Shown here: in pieces, positions 50,801 to 59,857 of the stretch
Layout of the letters: every line of letters begins with the position of its first letter
Position numbering within the stretch: position 1 is the first letter of the stretch
Source of the DNA: Melieria omissa
Taxonomy: Eukaryota > Arthropoda > Insecta > Diptera > Ulidiidae
Assembly (NCBI GenBank): GCA_963971225.1
Contig: OZ020269.1
Coordinates: 7,502,001 to 7,566,000 of the forward strand
Direction of reading: 5' to 3'
Length of the DNA: 64,000 bases
Program-made: the position numbers and the translations under genes
The notes under the pieces: generated by a model
The model's database searches: none
What the model was told of the DNA's origin: nothing
What the model saw: the letters and a program-made list of their open reading frames with translations, nothing else

Positions 50801-53800
50801 CGGCATCACACACACACACACCGACACAACGCCGCCAACAATTGCGCGAAATACTCATCTGCAGCAGCTGACGGGTTAATGAACTGCGTCCGGGCCGCGC
50901 CGAAGGGGCAGCCAATGCGGTTCTGTTGTGTGCGCGCGCGCGCGCCCGATCAATTCGCCTCGCTGGCGTTCTGTTTCGCTCGTCGTTCCTCCGCGGCAGG
51001 TTGCTGGCGTGTCGCTAATGTCAGCTTGAAAATTAACGATTTTTGCAAGCTTTTTTGCTTTTACTTCCATCTCTTCTCGGGGTCTTTTGCCGTTTCTATG
51101 CATTTTCGCCCAGCAAACGGCTGCGAGTTGCGGCGCGTGCGGAGTGGCTTGCTAGCAAAGGCTCGACTAGGCGTGCGGCAGCGAAGCTGACTGCGTCGTC
51201 CACTTTAGCGTTTAGTGGCAAACATAAAATCACCAAATGTGCGGTCACCTTACCTTGACGACGGCCTTCCGCAACTTGAACCGCGTCGACCGCGGCAACG
51301 CGACAGCCAGCGACAGCTCATAAAGATGTTGACTTGGCGATAAACGTATGGCGAAGAGCCCTGGAAAGGGCACCGCGACCATGTTGCATGCATTAAGCAG
51401 CCACATAGCGCTTCACTTGAGCGTCAAGCATGCACGAATCAGCGGCAAAAAACTCAACTCGTATACTTCTCAAGTGCATGCCAAGCATATTCGAGCGAAA
51501 ACACTGCAACAACAAATGGTTTCTACGGAAAATACACTTAACATGAATATGGAATATTTGGGCGTGCGACGTCTACTGATGTCGGCTAGACGGACAACTG
51601 CGTTAGAAAGGGAACGTGCACTGCGACTGCTCGTCGCCCACTTGACGCAGAAGGTCGAGAGTCGGCGTGCGCCAGTCGAGACGGTTGAAGACACACTCAC
51701 CTCCGAGCAACTGAATGGAGTGACGAGAGTTCGGGTTGTACGCAACAAAGCATGACTTCAGGCCAAATTGAAGTCTGTGCTTTGTTGCTATTTTTAATTA
51801 AACTCTTTTCGCGTCCACCTACCGGTTACTGCAATGTAGGCTGGTCTGACTGCTAGTCATGGTGCTGCGGGGCGAAAGAATTGTATGACTTCATGACTTC
51901 AGGGGTGACCAACTAAACCAACACATATCTCACAACAGACACTCGTCGTTAGTGAAACTCATTTGGCAGTATTTATTTAAGCATTAAGCTCTGAGTAAGA
52001 GCTACCTTCCTGTGTTTGGATAGAAGAGGGCACCTTCTCAAAACTGACGTGTCTAAACAAAGATATTCTCAACTCACTTTGATAGACGATTTAGCGGAAC
52101 CGGCCGCCGTCATTCTCTGGAACTCTATTTTCTCTAACTTTAAGTTCGAGTTTTCACTTTTCTTTTCATGCTTTCAATTTGCGACGCTAAACATAGCTGT
52201 AAAGGTCATTGAATGCCGTCAACAAGCTTAAAGAGTGAACACTGAAGAATGACACTAGATTTGAATAAAAAAAGATTGTGAAGAAAACTTAGGTTAGGTT
52301 GCGGTGGCTGCCTCTGTGTGAGACACACTTAGGCCTCTTAACGGGCCCGTTGTGATACCACAGATTCCACCCGTTTGAAATGCGTATGCAACACTGTTTT
52401 TTTTCAACATGTGATACAACACATATTTCAAACGGATGGGGAAAGGGAGGGGAGGGGACCTACAGTTTAACGATTGGCAGTTTTTCTCTAACACTTGGAG
52501 GTTTAGCCATTGCCTGCCAAGAGCGCACATGGGCGGTTTTTGCAATTCTCATCTCCTTCATGTGGATAGCGATATAAGTAGATGAGTGTTTTTTCCAGCC
52601 CAAGCCAGGAATCGAACCCGGGACGCTCGGTATGAGAAGCCAGCGCGCTACCCGCTGAGCTATCGAAGCCGGCAAGAAAACTTGATTTTTGTATAATTTT
52701 AAATGGACTTTAGGCGCCTTTGGAGAACTTTGGGAGTCCAATATTCTTTTGTCCCATCATTAAACCAGATTTCTGGCTCAGATGTGAATGAGCTATGAGA
52801 ACATCTACATTGTTGCACCATCGAGTATTTCCCACACACTCGATTTGCCCTGCAACTCTGTCGCATAGCGAAAACTTATTTCATACATAATCACTTCGCT
52901 GGAAGTGCAAAAAGAGCTTCCTGGTATATTGCCGCTTTGTTTTAGATGGAATTTGCAACATGATTTCTTCGGCACAGCACTTCCACTGAGCTCAGTGCAA
53001 GCGCAACAATTAAAATCGCTGCAGTAGAACCTTTGCCTGTCGCATACGCGCGCACACACGGCTAGGTCAAAGGACGGACGGACTGCAGTCCGAGCGCAAC
53101 TAACCAACTTTCCCACTTGCCTATTTGGCACTCGGTGCCGGCCGGCCGTTCGCCCTCCCGCCGTCCAGGCCGCGCTAAAGGCGCGTGTAATATTTTCTAT
53201 TTCCAATTTTTTGCTCCAGTTTTGTGCTGCCAGCTCGGCGTGAATGCGCGCTCTCCGCATTCCGCTGTGGCTGCGCAACATTCAACATTCCAGCGCGCCA
53301 GCGCCACGTACAGAAAACTCTACGCGCTGCAGCGTAGAGCATAGAGAGAGACAAGCGTGCGCAATAGATGAGCGCTGGCCAAAGGGGGAACTGTGGAGCC
53401 CGAACTTGTTTCTCACAATCGACGCAATTAATTAAAGCGGTTCGCATTCCACGCTGAAGACGATGCGGCCGCCAGTGCGACGCTGGGAGAGGCGACCGTG
53501 GACATGGCGCACCTCAGCCGGCGCACGAGCGGAGCGCGGCCATGCCACTCGAGGTTTCAGAATTCTTCTGGTTGGCTATATCTGTTGTTGGCATTGCTGT
53601 TGTTGGCCAAAGCAAACCTATGACCGTGGCTGTGGCTGTAGTGTTGCAAGTTTCCTTTGAACTTAAACCGCTGCCGCTGTTGTTGCCGCTTCTTCGGCTG
53701 TTCGGCTGCTACTGTTGCTGTTTCTGTAGTTGTTGTTATTGCTATTGCTGTTTTTGCTGATGGCAATGGTGTCTTCTTGAGGTTTTCTTCTTCTATATAA

Positions 53801-56800
53801 TTTTACTTTTTTTCTTGCTAATTTTGTTTTGAACTTGTTTTGTTTTTGTCGTTATTGTTTTCTCTATTTGCCACCAAGCGCGGCCAAGTTTGCGGCAATT
53901 GTATCTGTATCCGCTTTTCTGTTGGCCGCTTTATAGTTTGCATATTTCTTGTACAACAGCAACAGCAACAAAAAACCGAACGAAACAAACGAATAAAAAC
54001 ATTTTCAACAACAACAACATCTGAGAGCCGGCAACAGCGGAATTAATTGTCCAGTCGGCAATTTCAATTGGAAATTTCAGCTCAATGGTTCGAGCGCAGA
54101 AGCAGGTGAGACAATATACCGGTGATTGTGCGGGAATTGAAAGAATGCGACTGAAAGCCGTTGCCGCCGACGGGAAGCAGCTAGCTTCATATCAGCTGGA
54201 AGCTGCACCTTCCTCCATCCGCCAGCAAATGCGCGAATGCGGTGAAATGCGGTGTGGCGAAAAGCGGCACGCAAGGTTGCCAAGACGATTGCTGTCATTG
54301 CCAATAGAAGCGTTGAACAGTTCAATCGAAGAGTATAGAACATTGTATGGAATGTATTCTTGAGTATTTGGTTCAACCTGGTTGCGGTTTACTGGCATTT
54401 ACATTTCACTTTTGTCTTGCGCGCGCGAGAGTGGTTTGTGCTCTGCGGAAAATTGTCGCAGAATCAGATGTCATGAAAGATGTAAGAAACGCAATGCAAC
54501 TTTTTCATTTCTGCTCTTTCTGAATTTTGCAGTAAACATGTAGAACGGAAGAAAAGGCGCTGGACATTCACTGTTCGGACAGCAGCATCAACTTTCTGTC
54601 CAACTTTCTGTTCGCCAGACACGTGAAGGTCTAAGTTGAAGCGTAAGCGATTTACATTTTTTCTAAATAAATTTTCTTCAATAAAATTTTCAGTAAAGTT
54701 TATGAAAATTTGACTAAATTGAAAACACCAATTGAAGTATAGAGAACCTCAACACTGGGACGTATGATAGCTCTAAGCTTCTTTCGAATGCACTAAAATT
54801 TCTCTCTCTTCCAGGATTTATAGTCTTAAGAATTATTATTATTTTTATTTTGTAATATTCCAGTTTTATAGATGTTAAAATTAATTTTTTTTTTACTGAT
54901 TTAAAAATAAATAAAGTATTAGATGTGCAAGTGAAATAGTTCGAAAATTTGGTCGTTCCACGAGTCGGTGTCTACAAATTGTGTGGCTTGTAGAAAAAAT
55001 TATTTTCGCTTTTTTGCTGCTTGACCCCCTCCCCCAACCTACACTAAGTGTGGCCGCGTAGAAATAAAGACAGGCAGCTTAGAAGCAAAAAAAATGTTTA
55101 ATGTTCCCACTGGCTGCATAATTCAAAGAAGTTTCTCTTTTAAAGCGCACAAATGCAGCAACAATAGCACAGCTCAAACAAGCGCCGCAACACTCAATGG
55201 CAGCGTCAGCTGTCTGGCTGGTTGGTTAGTTTCTCCTATTTGTCTTTTCGGCTGATCGGACGACGCGCTCGAAGATCGCTCACCTCATTATCCGCAATTT
55301 AGTTTTATTCGAATGGGCAGCAGCACAAAAAACCCAAGCGGCAACCAAATACCCGAAGCGAGGCATCAAATTTCTTTAACTCGCTGCCACAAAAACAGCA
55401 ACAAAGCAAACAACATGCCAGCAACAACACTGACAACAGCTCCGGCAACTGAAGCTGAGCAAGCGGTGCGGGGGCGGGTGAGGGTGAAGGTGAGCGCATT
55501 GCACACAGCTCGGCGATGTTGGATGCAACAAAGTCTGACATTGCTGCAAGCAGAGCAAACGGTCGCGCGCGACTGTCAAGTTAATTAATTGACATTAAAA
55601 TTTAATGCAGCATTGAACAACGCAACGGCCAGCAGCGAGAACTGCAGTGCAAACCGTGTGTGCTACAAAACCAAAATCACAGTCGAAAAAAATCAAAAAC
55701 GACAAAAAGCTCTAAACAAGCAACAATTTTTCAAATTTCCACTTTTGTACTTGGACAGTCGAAAGTGTGGCGGGCGCACAGCTGCGCGTCTAAGCCGCTT
55801 AGAAACGTTGCCGAGCATTGCATTGAACTTTATGGCAACGGCAGCCGCGATCGCACGGTGACTGCTTAGGCGCGGGAGAGCGCTTGATGCGCTTCTTCTA
55901 CTTCTCTACTTTTCATCGTAAGTAGTTGCAGCGCCACCACTTTGCGGTCGTTTTGAATATGCGACGCATGCCCTGCGGCAGAAATGGGTCAACACCTTTA
56001 AAAGTGTGGGCTCACAGCGCGACTTAACCCAGAACTGTCGCTGTCGAGTGTTGCTTTCGATTTGGGCAAAAAGGCAAAATTATCGAGCGCTTATTTTTAA
56101 ATTATCTGAAAATTTTTATTTGAGACGCTTTGAATTCGGTTTTGTGCGCTTCTCTTTTGAGGGCTTTGACGCTGAACGCAAATGCAGCAGAGAGAATGTG
56201 TAAGCAAAGAAGAAGAAGCGCAAGAACTGTACTGTACTGCACTGTATGGAAGCAATTTGTATAACCACGCCTTCAGTGTTTTCTTTTTATTTCAATTTAT
56301 AATAGAGATTCTTAGAATCGAAAGCATATAATAAACCTGTTTCAACTTTTTCCCATTTGTGATCCTTTGCTAACTTTCAAAAATATAAAATCATCGCACA
56401 AACAAAAAGGTAGAATTAATATTTTACCACTCAGTAGGAAACAGTTGCATAATGTGAGCATAATTTATTTTAACTCTATTCGTGGTTTGTGGTGTACTGC
56501 AAGAAATGGAGTGAGGACCTCATAACTTTTCGAATCGTAAAATTTTTTTTGGTATTCTTACGGGTTGGCTTCGAGCCGCGATGCATTGTCCAAAAATTAT
56601 GTGGTTAAGCCAAGCGGCAAATTTTAATACCTTGATCTCGCTCAGCCGTAGCAGCAGAGCTAAACGAAATATCTCAAAATCTACCTGCAACTTCAGATTA
56701 AGACTTCAGACTTTGCAATTTAAACCGGAAGCTTCACGCTGTCCACTGCATCTCCCCATCCAAAAACTAAGCGGCTGGCAATTCTGCGGTTGCCTCGAGC

Positions 56801-59800
56801 GCAGCGTGACAAGGCTGCCGGCACAAAGGCCGAAGGACCAGAACATTGCCAAAAACAATGCAGACATGCAATACAAATTTAGGCATAACTGCTGCAATTC
56901 AGCACAAAGCGCTGCCTTGTGAAAATCTTTTGCACCTGCTCGCCAGCTCAAATGACCGGCTCTGATTATATGTGTGTTTGTGTGTGTGTGTAAAAGAGAT
57001 TAATTCTATATGTTTGTGGAGTGTTTAACAGTTCTTTAAAGGCGAACCTAATTGCTTTTGGCGTTTCGAAGTGTGGCAGCTGCTGTTGACCATTTACCAA
57101 AATTGTTTTTGTTTGCATATATAGGGTTTTCCAACAAGAGGTGTTATTTTGAATCACCCGGTCTTTAGGTAGCTGTCACTTTTGAAGCTTTTATTCTTCG
57201 ACATTTGACAAGCAGAAACTACGCCATTACTAAAAATGGAACGATACACGCTTCAACAACGCATTGAAATTATTAAAATTCACTACAAAAATGTTGAAAA
57301 TCTTGCTGTCACAGTTCGCAAAACTAAAGCATTTTTGGGTCGTCGTGAAGCACCGTGATTGCACAGCAATACAGAAATTGGTGGAAAAATTCGAGCTGTT
57401 GGAACAAGTTAGTGATGTGAAGAATAAAACCCGTGCACGTCGCTCAAGAACAACTGAGAATATTGCTGCTGTAGCCAGCGCCGTAGCGAGGGTCTCGGGG
57501 GCCCTTGTGCAAGATTTCGTAAGGGGCCCTTGAAAATGAATTTCTAAAAAAAAAAAAGGTGATTTCGAAGCCTTTTCGAAGTCCATTAAAAAAAGGGTTC
57601 AAAGGTCGTGAGAAATTGAAAACAGCATTATACTTTGGTTTAAACAATTTCTTTATTTCTCATATGTGTGATATGAAAGATGTGTGAAAAATATATTTCT
57701 GCACTTGTCTGTTGCATTGTAAAAAACTTTACGCCCAATGGCTGACGCTCATCCCATGAAATCGCTACTTACTGCATGTAAGTAATAAAATTATAAGCTC
57801 TCAAACAAAGCAGCGTTCATAAAAAAAAGGGTTCTCGAAAACATTTTCTATTAGATACTAATAAGAGCGTTCTAGAAAAAAAAGTTTCCCAGGGGCCCTT
57901 TCCACAAAAAAGTAGATCCAATTTTATACAATGTTATAAAAACGTTATCGAAGATCTTTTCTAGCTCATACTGTAAAACGAATTCTAAACAAAAAAAAAA
58001 GAAATCTTCGGGGCCCCTCAGGGCCGGGGGCCCTGGTGCACCGCACCGCCTGCACATGCCTAGTTACGGCGCTGGCTGTAGCCCAAAGTGTTGAAGAAAA
58101 CCCAGGTTTGTCGATTCCTCGTCGTTCTTTAGAATTGGGCATTCCAAAAACGTCATTACACCGTATTTTGCATAAAGACTTGGGTCTTAAGGCTTATAAA
58201 GTTCAGTTAACACAAGAACTCAAGCCGACCGATCATCAACAACGTCGTGTCTTTGCTGATTGGGTCCTCTGGGTGTTATCTCTGGAAGAGGTGATCACAA
58301 TTGGCCACCGAGATCTTGTAATTTAACACCTTGCGACTTCTTCCTTTGGGGCCACGTGAAAGATAAGGTGTACGCCAACAGCCCAGCGTCGATTCAAGAC
58401 CTCAAAGATAGAATTCGAAAATTCGACAATTTCATGAAAAGGATATGGTTCTGTAAGCGTGGTCGTGGTGGCCATTGGCTGATGTTGTTTTTTATTATTA
58501 ACGGCATACCTTCCTCTTTATTATGAAATAAACATCCGATCATTTATCTCAAAAAATTTCATTTTTCTTTGAATACCAAAATAGCACCTCTTGTTGGAAA
58601 ACCCTATATAATATATGATACCTATGTACATTGCTATATATGGCACCACAGCCCAATTATTTGCCCTTTGAATCACCCAGTTAAAATCGAATGAACTTAT
58701 GATATAAAATAGTTAAAAATGAACGCATGAGAACTGATTGCCGCCAGGGTCGAATCCAACCTAATTAGCCTGAACGATTATGTCCACTACTATAATGAAT
58801 GAAACGATTAAAAAACTCATCTCGATCTTTAAAGTGACTGACTGACAGCCATTGAAAGCACTACAAGGTATGTTTTTCTCTGCTGGATTCGTGAACATAA
58901 AAAGATCAAAGGAAGATACTCGTAGCAGATGAGTTGGCTATGAAAAGCTCTGAGAGACACTTCTATAATGGGCGCATCTAGAGGTATAACTGTAAACTAT
59001 ATGACAACAAATGTTTAACAAAGTAGATCAATACACAACTATCGACTATATTGAATCACTTGAAGATATTTGAGGACCGTGTTTTCTTCTAACATTCAAT
59101 GAAAGTGCTCATAACATAACCTCAAACATGTAACTTTCAACTAATTATTGTTGTGTTTTATGTGCAGATTAGTACACATACACCAAATAAATTCGTTAGG
59201 GAGACAACTCACCTGTATAGAACCGGCCACCGATGCGGAACTGAAGCTGGCATTGCTGCCGTCCGTCGAGGCGGAGATGAACTGTTTGCGCAGCAAAACG
59301 CTGGTTTGGTTGCCGCCGCTACCACCACTGTTGCCACTGCCGCTGCTACCATTGATTGTGTTGCTGATGGCGCTTGTTGGTGTTGGCGCACATTTGGCAG
59401 GAGCACCTACAATGTTGCTGTTGCTGTTGTCGCTGGACATTTTTATATGTTCCGGATGGATATTGTTGTTGCTATTGGTGTTGTTATTGTTGTTGTTGCT
59501 GTTGATGTTGCTATTGTTTGCACTTGCACTGTTGTTGCCGCTGCCACTACCGTTATTATTACTATTATTATTATTGTTGTTGTTGCTGTTATTGTTGTTA
59601 ATTGCATTTTGTTGCTGCTGTTGCAGTGGTTGTTGCTGTTGTTGATTGTCATCCATTTTGTTGGATGGTTGTTTTTGTTGTTGTTGTTGTTTCTGCATTG
59701 TTATTGCCGCTGTGCCGTTTGTTGTCACCGACACCGGCATGGAAGTGAGCGCTGACGACGGCGACAAAGAAGACGACGCCGTCGTTGCCGGATGTAGGCG

Positions 59801-59857
59801 AAATTGGTAGCGATGATGATGATTTCCCGTGTCCGCTGCGGTCGCTTGGCTTCGCAT
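16258..59857 (-). CDS. Shrm: Shroom-like actin scaffold gene, five joined exons, 3' end outside window
   Basis: Locus entry for join(59213-59857, 25380-25570, 21288-21589, 18047-18908, 16258-17979), read on the minus strand. Every junction has AG/GT sites and the phases close exactly (0, 2, 1, 2), giving about 1240 codons without a stop before an open phase-2 donor at 16258. The product is a low-complexity scaffold rich in Ser, Pro, Gln and Asn, with no signal peptide or membrane segment seen. Shroom proteins bind F-actin through ASD1 and Rho kinase through a C-terminal ASD2 coiled coil, driving apical constriction. I see an ASD1-like region in the last exon; ASD2 would lie outside the window. 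The family call comes from remembered motifs, not a search. A Nance-Horan/GUK-holder protein (gukh), another proline-rich cortical scaffold, is the chief alternative. The gene structure is much surer than the name. Confidence 0.55.
17980..18046 (-). other. 67-bp intron between exons D and E
   Basis: GTGAGTACG donor and ATTGCAG acceptor. The length is typical of short fly introns, and it splits a Lys codon. Confidence 0.9.
18047..18908 (-). CDS. Shrm: Exon D of the Shroom-like gene
   Basis: An 862-bp exon encoding about residues 380-667. Of two nearby AGs, only the one after CTTTGCAG (exon starting 18908) keeps the frame; the next (TTCGCAG) leads to an immediate stop. The protein begins VSSSQLIVHSSRVLTPKRHH, then SESVLYL, and is otherwise rich in Ser, Pro, His and Gln, with the tail FPVSTYTEPVHSNTSQYVHH and KPQYSAGLQKPP. 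The HSSRV.TP.RHHSESVLYL block looks like a conserved phosphorylation-type motif. The exon ends SGQSK with the Lys codon split at AA/GTGAGT, phase 2, and is followed by a 67-bp intron typical of flies. Confidence 0.85.
18909..21287 (-). other. Intron between exons C and D
   Basis: A 2.4-kb intron from donor GTAAGC to acceptor CTTTGCAG. It contains a C9 run at 20748-20757 and CA/GT repeats near 19405 and 20895; no gene seen. Confidence 0.8.
21288..21589 (-). CDS. Shrm: Exon C of the Shroom-like gene
   Basis: A 302-bp exon encoding about residues 279-380. The acceptor CTTTTCAG lies just above 21589 and the donor TCGG/GTAAGC at 21288; phase 2 in, phase 1 out. It completes the Arg of exon B to give PFLDRLRQESEMLSRQSS, followed by a Ser-rich stretch, an Asn/Ser run (about 21385-21425) and the motif STETLKWLGSMSDVS near the end. 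That motif and the RLRQESE start are non-repetitive and read as constrained protein. The Asn run is encoded by (AAC)n, like the intronic CAA arrays. No enzyme motif is visible. Confidence 0.82.
24555..24591. repeat. 18-bp tandem duplication
   Basis: GCACATTACGATCCGTAG occurs at 24555-24572 and again at 24574-24591, one base apart. Confidence 0.85.
24633..24827. repeat. AAAT tetranucleotide microsatellite
   Basis: About 195 bp of imperfect (TAAA)n with short TTAATTAA and TACA interruptions. It lies in the 21.6-25.4 kb intron. Confidence 0.9.
25380..25570 (-). CDS. Shrm: Exon B of the Shroom-like gene
   Basis: A 191-bp exon giving about residues 216-279. The acceptor is TTTGCAG at 25571-25577 and the donor is CG/GTGAGT at 25380, so it enters in phase 0 and leaves in phase 2 (the Arg codon is split). 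It starts DDMLSDQCSLTQAG and contains a Tyr-rich patch (YNIRASSYYDQ and EGYHSYVSSSDSSS), then PFLD before the split Arg. Composition is unlike the surrounding intron and there is no repeat tract, so it looks conserved. The Tyr/Ser clusters could be phosphorylation sites, which is inference. Its phase-0 acceptor also fits two possible alternative upstream exons, at 51254-51382 and 62058-62098. Confidence 0.82.
29197..29705 (-). mobile_element. Mariner deletion derivative
   Basis: A 509-bp element between TA sites (29195-29196, 29706-29707), with imperfect inverted ends GGGTGGGCCATATA and, from the right, AAGTGGGCCATCTA. The minus strand carries the start of a transposase (MGRFSLEENWEIL from near 29594), then jumps to WPPRSCDLTPLDYFL-like sequence (translated by eye, 29440-29475) and a C-terminal GGHLK tail. 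The centre, including the first catalytic residues, is deleted. Confidence 0.8.
32085..32940. mobile_element. Inverted-repeat element, copy 1 of an unnamed family
   Basis: An 856-bp AT-rich element. The left end is TGCACACCCACTACAAAAG; the right end, read inward, is CGCACACCCACTTCAAAAG. The flanks repeat ATAT (32081-32084, 32941-32944). An internal block of about 280 bp is tandemly doubled (about 32230-32510 and 32520-32800), making it longer than copy 2 at 34510. No protein frame is seen. The superfamily is not clear from the ends. Confidence 0.75.
34510..35131. mobile_element. Inverted-repeat element, copy 2 of the same family
   Basis: A 622-bp AT-rich element with ends CGCACACGCACAACAAAAG and, from the right, CGCACACGCACTACAAAAG, flanked by ATTT (34506-34509, 35132-35135). 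The interior is a diverged single copy of the block doubled in the element at 32085. A sub-terminal CAAAAGTGACACAA motif also recurs near 34915-34927. Non-coding. Confidence 0.75.
36722..39356 (-). pseudogene. Transib transposase, RAG1-core relative, inactivated
   Basis: Homologous segments run from 39356 to 36722. Landmarks shared with Transib/RAG1: KWGCDGSSGHS (about 37890-37915, matching the RAG1 CDG with catalytic D600), VCGICKATQKIMN (CxxC zinc pair, about 37530-37565), GLSTLHAWIRCFE, GNIARRFF (RAG1 GNFARKLM), RKILIHGANII (RAG1 zinc-histidine region) and EALEARNKDFRNFR (RAG1 ESGNKLFRRFRK with E962). Breaks: a frameshift near 38660-38690, the mariner insertion at 37919-38468, a second frameshift near 37335-37355, and an in-frame stop at 36911-36913 before the C-terminal stretch ending 36722. 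The N-terminus above 39250 is unclear. It cannot make transposase. The second catalytic Asp could not be placed with confidence. Confidence 0.85.
37919..38468 (-). mobile_element. Internally deleted mariner nested in the Transib
   Basis: A 550-bp element with inverted ends starting GGGTGTT and carrying TTTTTAGAGGT, flanked by TA duplications (37917-37918, 38469-38470). The minus strand keeps the transposase N-terminus, MNRLTKEQRLQIVQIYFENN, from about 38360, and a typical helix-turn-helix region, then NESIRHRAQQLELCPS in a shifted frame, then jumps to the C-terminal GGHMPEIIFKH. The DDE/D catalytic centre is missing, so it is non-autonomous. It interrupts the Transib just before KWGCDG. Removing it with one TA restores the reading frame across the site, so it inserted cleanly. 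Confidence 0.85.
47167..47382. mobile_element. hAT-type MITE with perfect 8-bp TSD
   Basis: A 216-bp element flanked by AATGGAAA on both sides (47159-47166 and 47383-47390). The left end is CAGAGTTGGCGCTT and the right end, read inward, is CAGTGTTGCCACTT. Sub-terminal blocks around TCGGACC recur inverted. No coding frame. Confidence 0.85.
48173..48205. repeat. Three 11-bp tandem units
   Basis: CTCACTATGAG, CTCACTACGAG and CTCACTACGAA in direct succession. Confidence 0.8.
48553..49045. mobile_element. hAT-like MITE
   Basis: A 493-bp AT-rich element with ends CAGTGTTTCCAGAT and, from the right, CAGTGTTGCCAGAT. The flanking 8-mers CCTATAGA and TCTACAGA match at six of eight positions, consistent with an older insertion. 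The interior has several TTTAGGAG repeats. The tip CAGTGTTGCC is shared with the element at 47167. Confidence 0.65.
51254..51382 (-). CDS. Possible alternative first coding exon inside the 33-kb intron
   Basis: ATG at 51382 sits in a good fly start context (CAACATGG) and opens 43 codons, MVAVPFPGLFAIRLSPSQHL then YELSLAVALPRSTRFKLRKAVVK, ending at a strong donor AAG/GTAAGG in phase 0. That is exactly the phase needed for exon B. GC-rich third positions and a basic tail look like coding sequence. It could give an isoform that replaces the Q/N-rich N-terminus. I do not recognise the peptide. An open frame on the other strand (51348-51755) overlaps its first codons, and both need not be real. 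Confidence 0.4.
51348..51755 (+). CDS. Unrecognised 135-residue open frame on the plus strand
   Basis: An ATG-to-stop frame of 135 codons with mixed, non-repetitive composition, unlike the many repeat-driven frames in this window. It starts MAKSPGKGTATMLHALSSH and ends in a helical-looking, Arg/Leu-rich part (ALERERALRLLVAHLTQKVE) before VTRVRVVRNKA. No signal peptide, membrane segment or family motif is seen. It lies in the 33.6-kb intron, antisense to the host gene, and overlaps the possible exon at 51254-51382. It could be a small nested gene, an exon, or chance in a GC-richer patch. Confidence 0.25.
   Translation: MAKSPGKGTATMLHALSSHIALHLSVKHARISGKKLNSYTSQVHAKHIRAKTLQQQMVSTENTLNMNMEYLGVRRLLMSARRTTALERERALRLLVAHLTQKVESRRAPVETVEDTLTSEQLNGVTRVRVVRNKA
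52291..52673 (-). mobile_element. tRNA-derived SINE with 10-bp TSD
   Basis: A 383-bp minus-strand retroposon flanked by the exact direct repeat AAGAAAACTT (52281-52290 and 52674-52683). The 5' head (52600-52673) resembles a tRNA, with an A box TAGCTCAGCGGG and a B box GGGTTCGATTCC, the internal RNA polymerase III promoter. The acceptor and anticodon stems pair poorly, so it is not a working tRNA. A non-tRNA body follows and the 3' end is CCGCAACCTAACCT rather than poly-A. It lies in the long intron on the host gene's strand. Confidence 0.8.
57124..58604 (+). mobile_element. Mariner-like element, deleted and interrupted by a hAT MITE
   Basis: Inverted ends start GGGTTTTCCAACAAGAGG (28 bp, one mismatch), with TA on both sides (57122-57123, 58605-58606). 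Without the nested insertion it is about 870 bp, shorter than a full mariner. Plus-strand transposase remains: MERYTLQQRIEIIKIHYKN from 57236, a frameshift, TENIAAVA up to the insertion, then EENPGLSIPRRSLELGIPK and the KVQLTQELKPTDH motif after it (58090-58260). A deletion then joins to WPPRSCNLTPCDFFLWG (final catalytic Asp region) and GRGGHWL near the end. It is inactive. Its family differs from the mariners at 37919 and 29197. Confidence 0.88.
57476..58074. mobile_element. hAT-type MITE inside the mariner, 8-bp TSD
   Basis: A 599-bp element with ends CAGCGCCGTAGC and, read inward from the right, CAGCGCCGTAAC. It is flanked by the exact 8-bp duplication GCTGTAGC at 57468-57475 and 58075-58082. 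CAG ends plus an 8-bp duplication are the hAT signature. The interior is rich in GGGGCCCTTG-type blocks near both ends and has A/T runs; no transposase frame is seen. It splits the mariner transposase just after ENIAAVA, so it is younger than that element. Confidence 0.88.
59213..59857 (-). CDS. Shrm: First coding exon (A), Q/N-rich N-terminus of the Shroom-like gene
   Basis: This exon encodes residues 1-215. The start ATG at 59857 is the first in the frame; an in-frame TGA lies nine codons upstream. A later in-frame Met (MDDNQQ, near 59657) is an alternative start. After a Ser/Thr-rich head come Gln runs (about 59640-59700) and long Asn/Ser runs (about 59480-59620), then a Gly/Ser stretch and an ordered-looking tail, QFISASTDGSNASFSSAS. 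The exon ends GSIQ at a CAG/GTGAGT donor, phase 0, which fits the phase-0 acceptor of exon B 33.6 kb away. The Q/N tracts suggest a disordered region and length variation between individuals. The antisense reading frames here are mirror images of the repeats. Confidence 0.75.

Larger units (their letters stand above)
25571..59212 (-). other. 33.6-kb intron between exons A and B
   Basis: Runs from donor GTGAGT at 59212 to acceptor TTTGCAG at 25571. It carries eight transposons (29.2, 32.1, 34.5, 36.4, 47.2, 48.6, 52.3 and 57.1 kb), two of them with nested insertions, plus the possible alternative first exon at 51254. Stretches at 39.9-47.1 and 53-57 kb show CAA/GTT runs and dinucleotide repeats (CG at about 47838, CA at about 50808) but no supported gene. 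Enhancers are likely in an intron this size, but none can be read from sequence alone. Confidence 0.7.

Noticed and set aside
52600..52673. A functional tRNA gene
   Set aside because: A and B boxes are good but the acceptor and anticodon stems do not pair; better explained as a SINE head.
59148..59755. Plus-strand frames of 165 and 200 residues opposite exon A
   Set aside because: They are Leu/Val/Cys runs, mirror translations of the Q/N repeats in the real exon.
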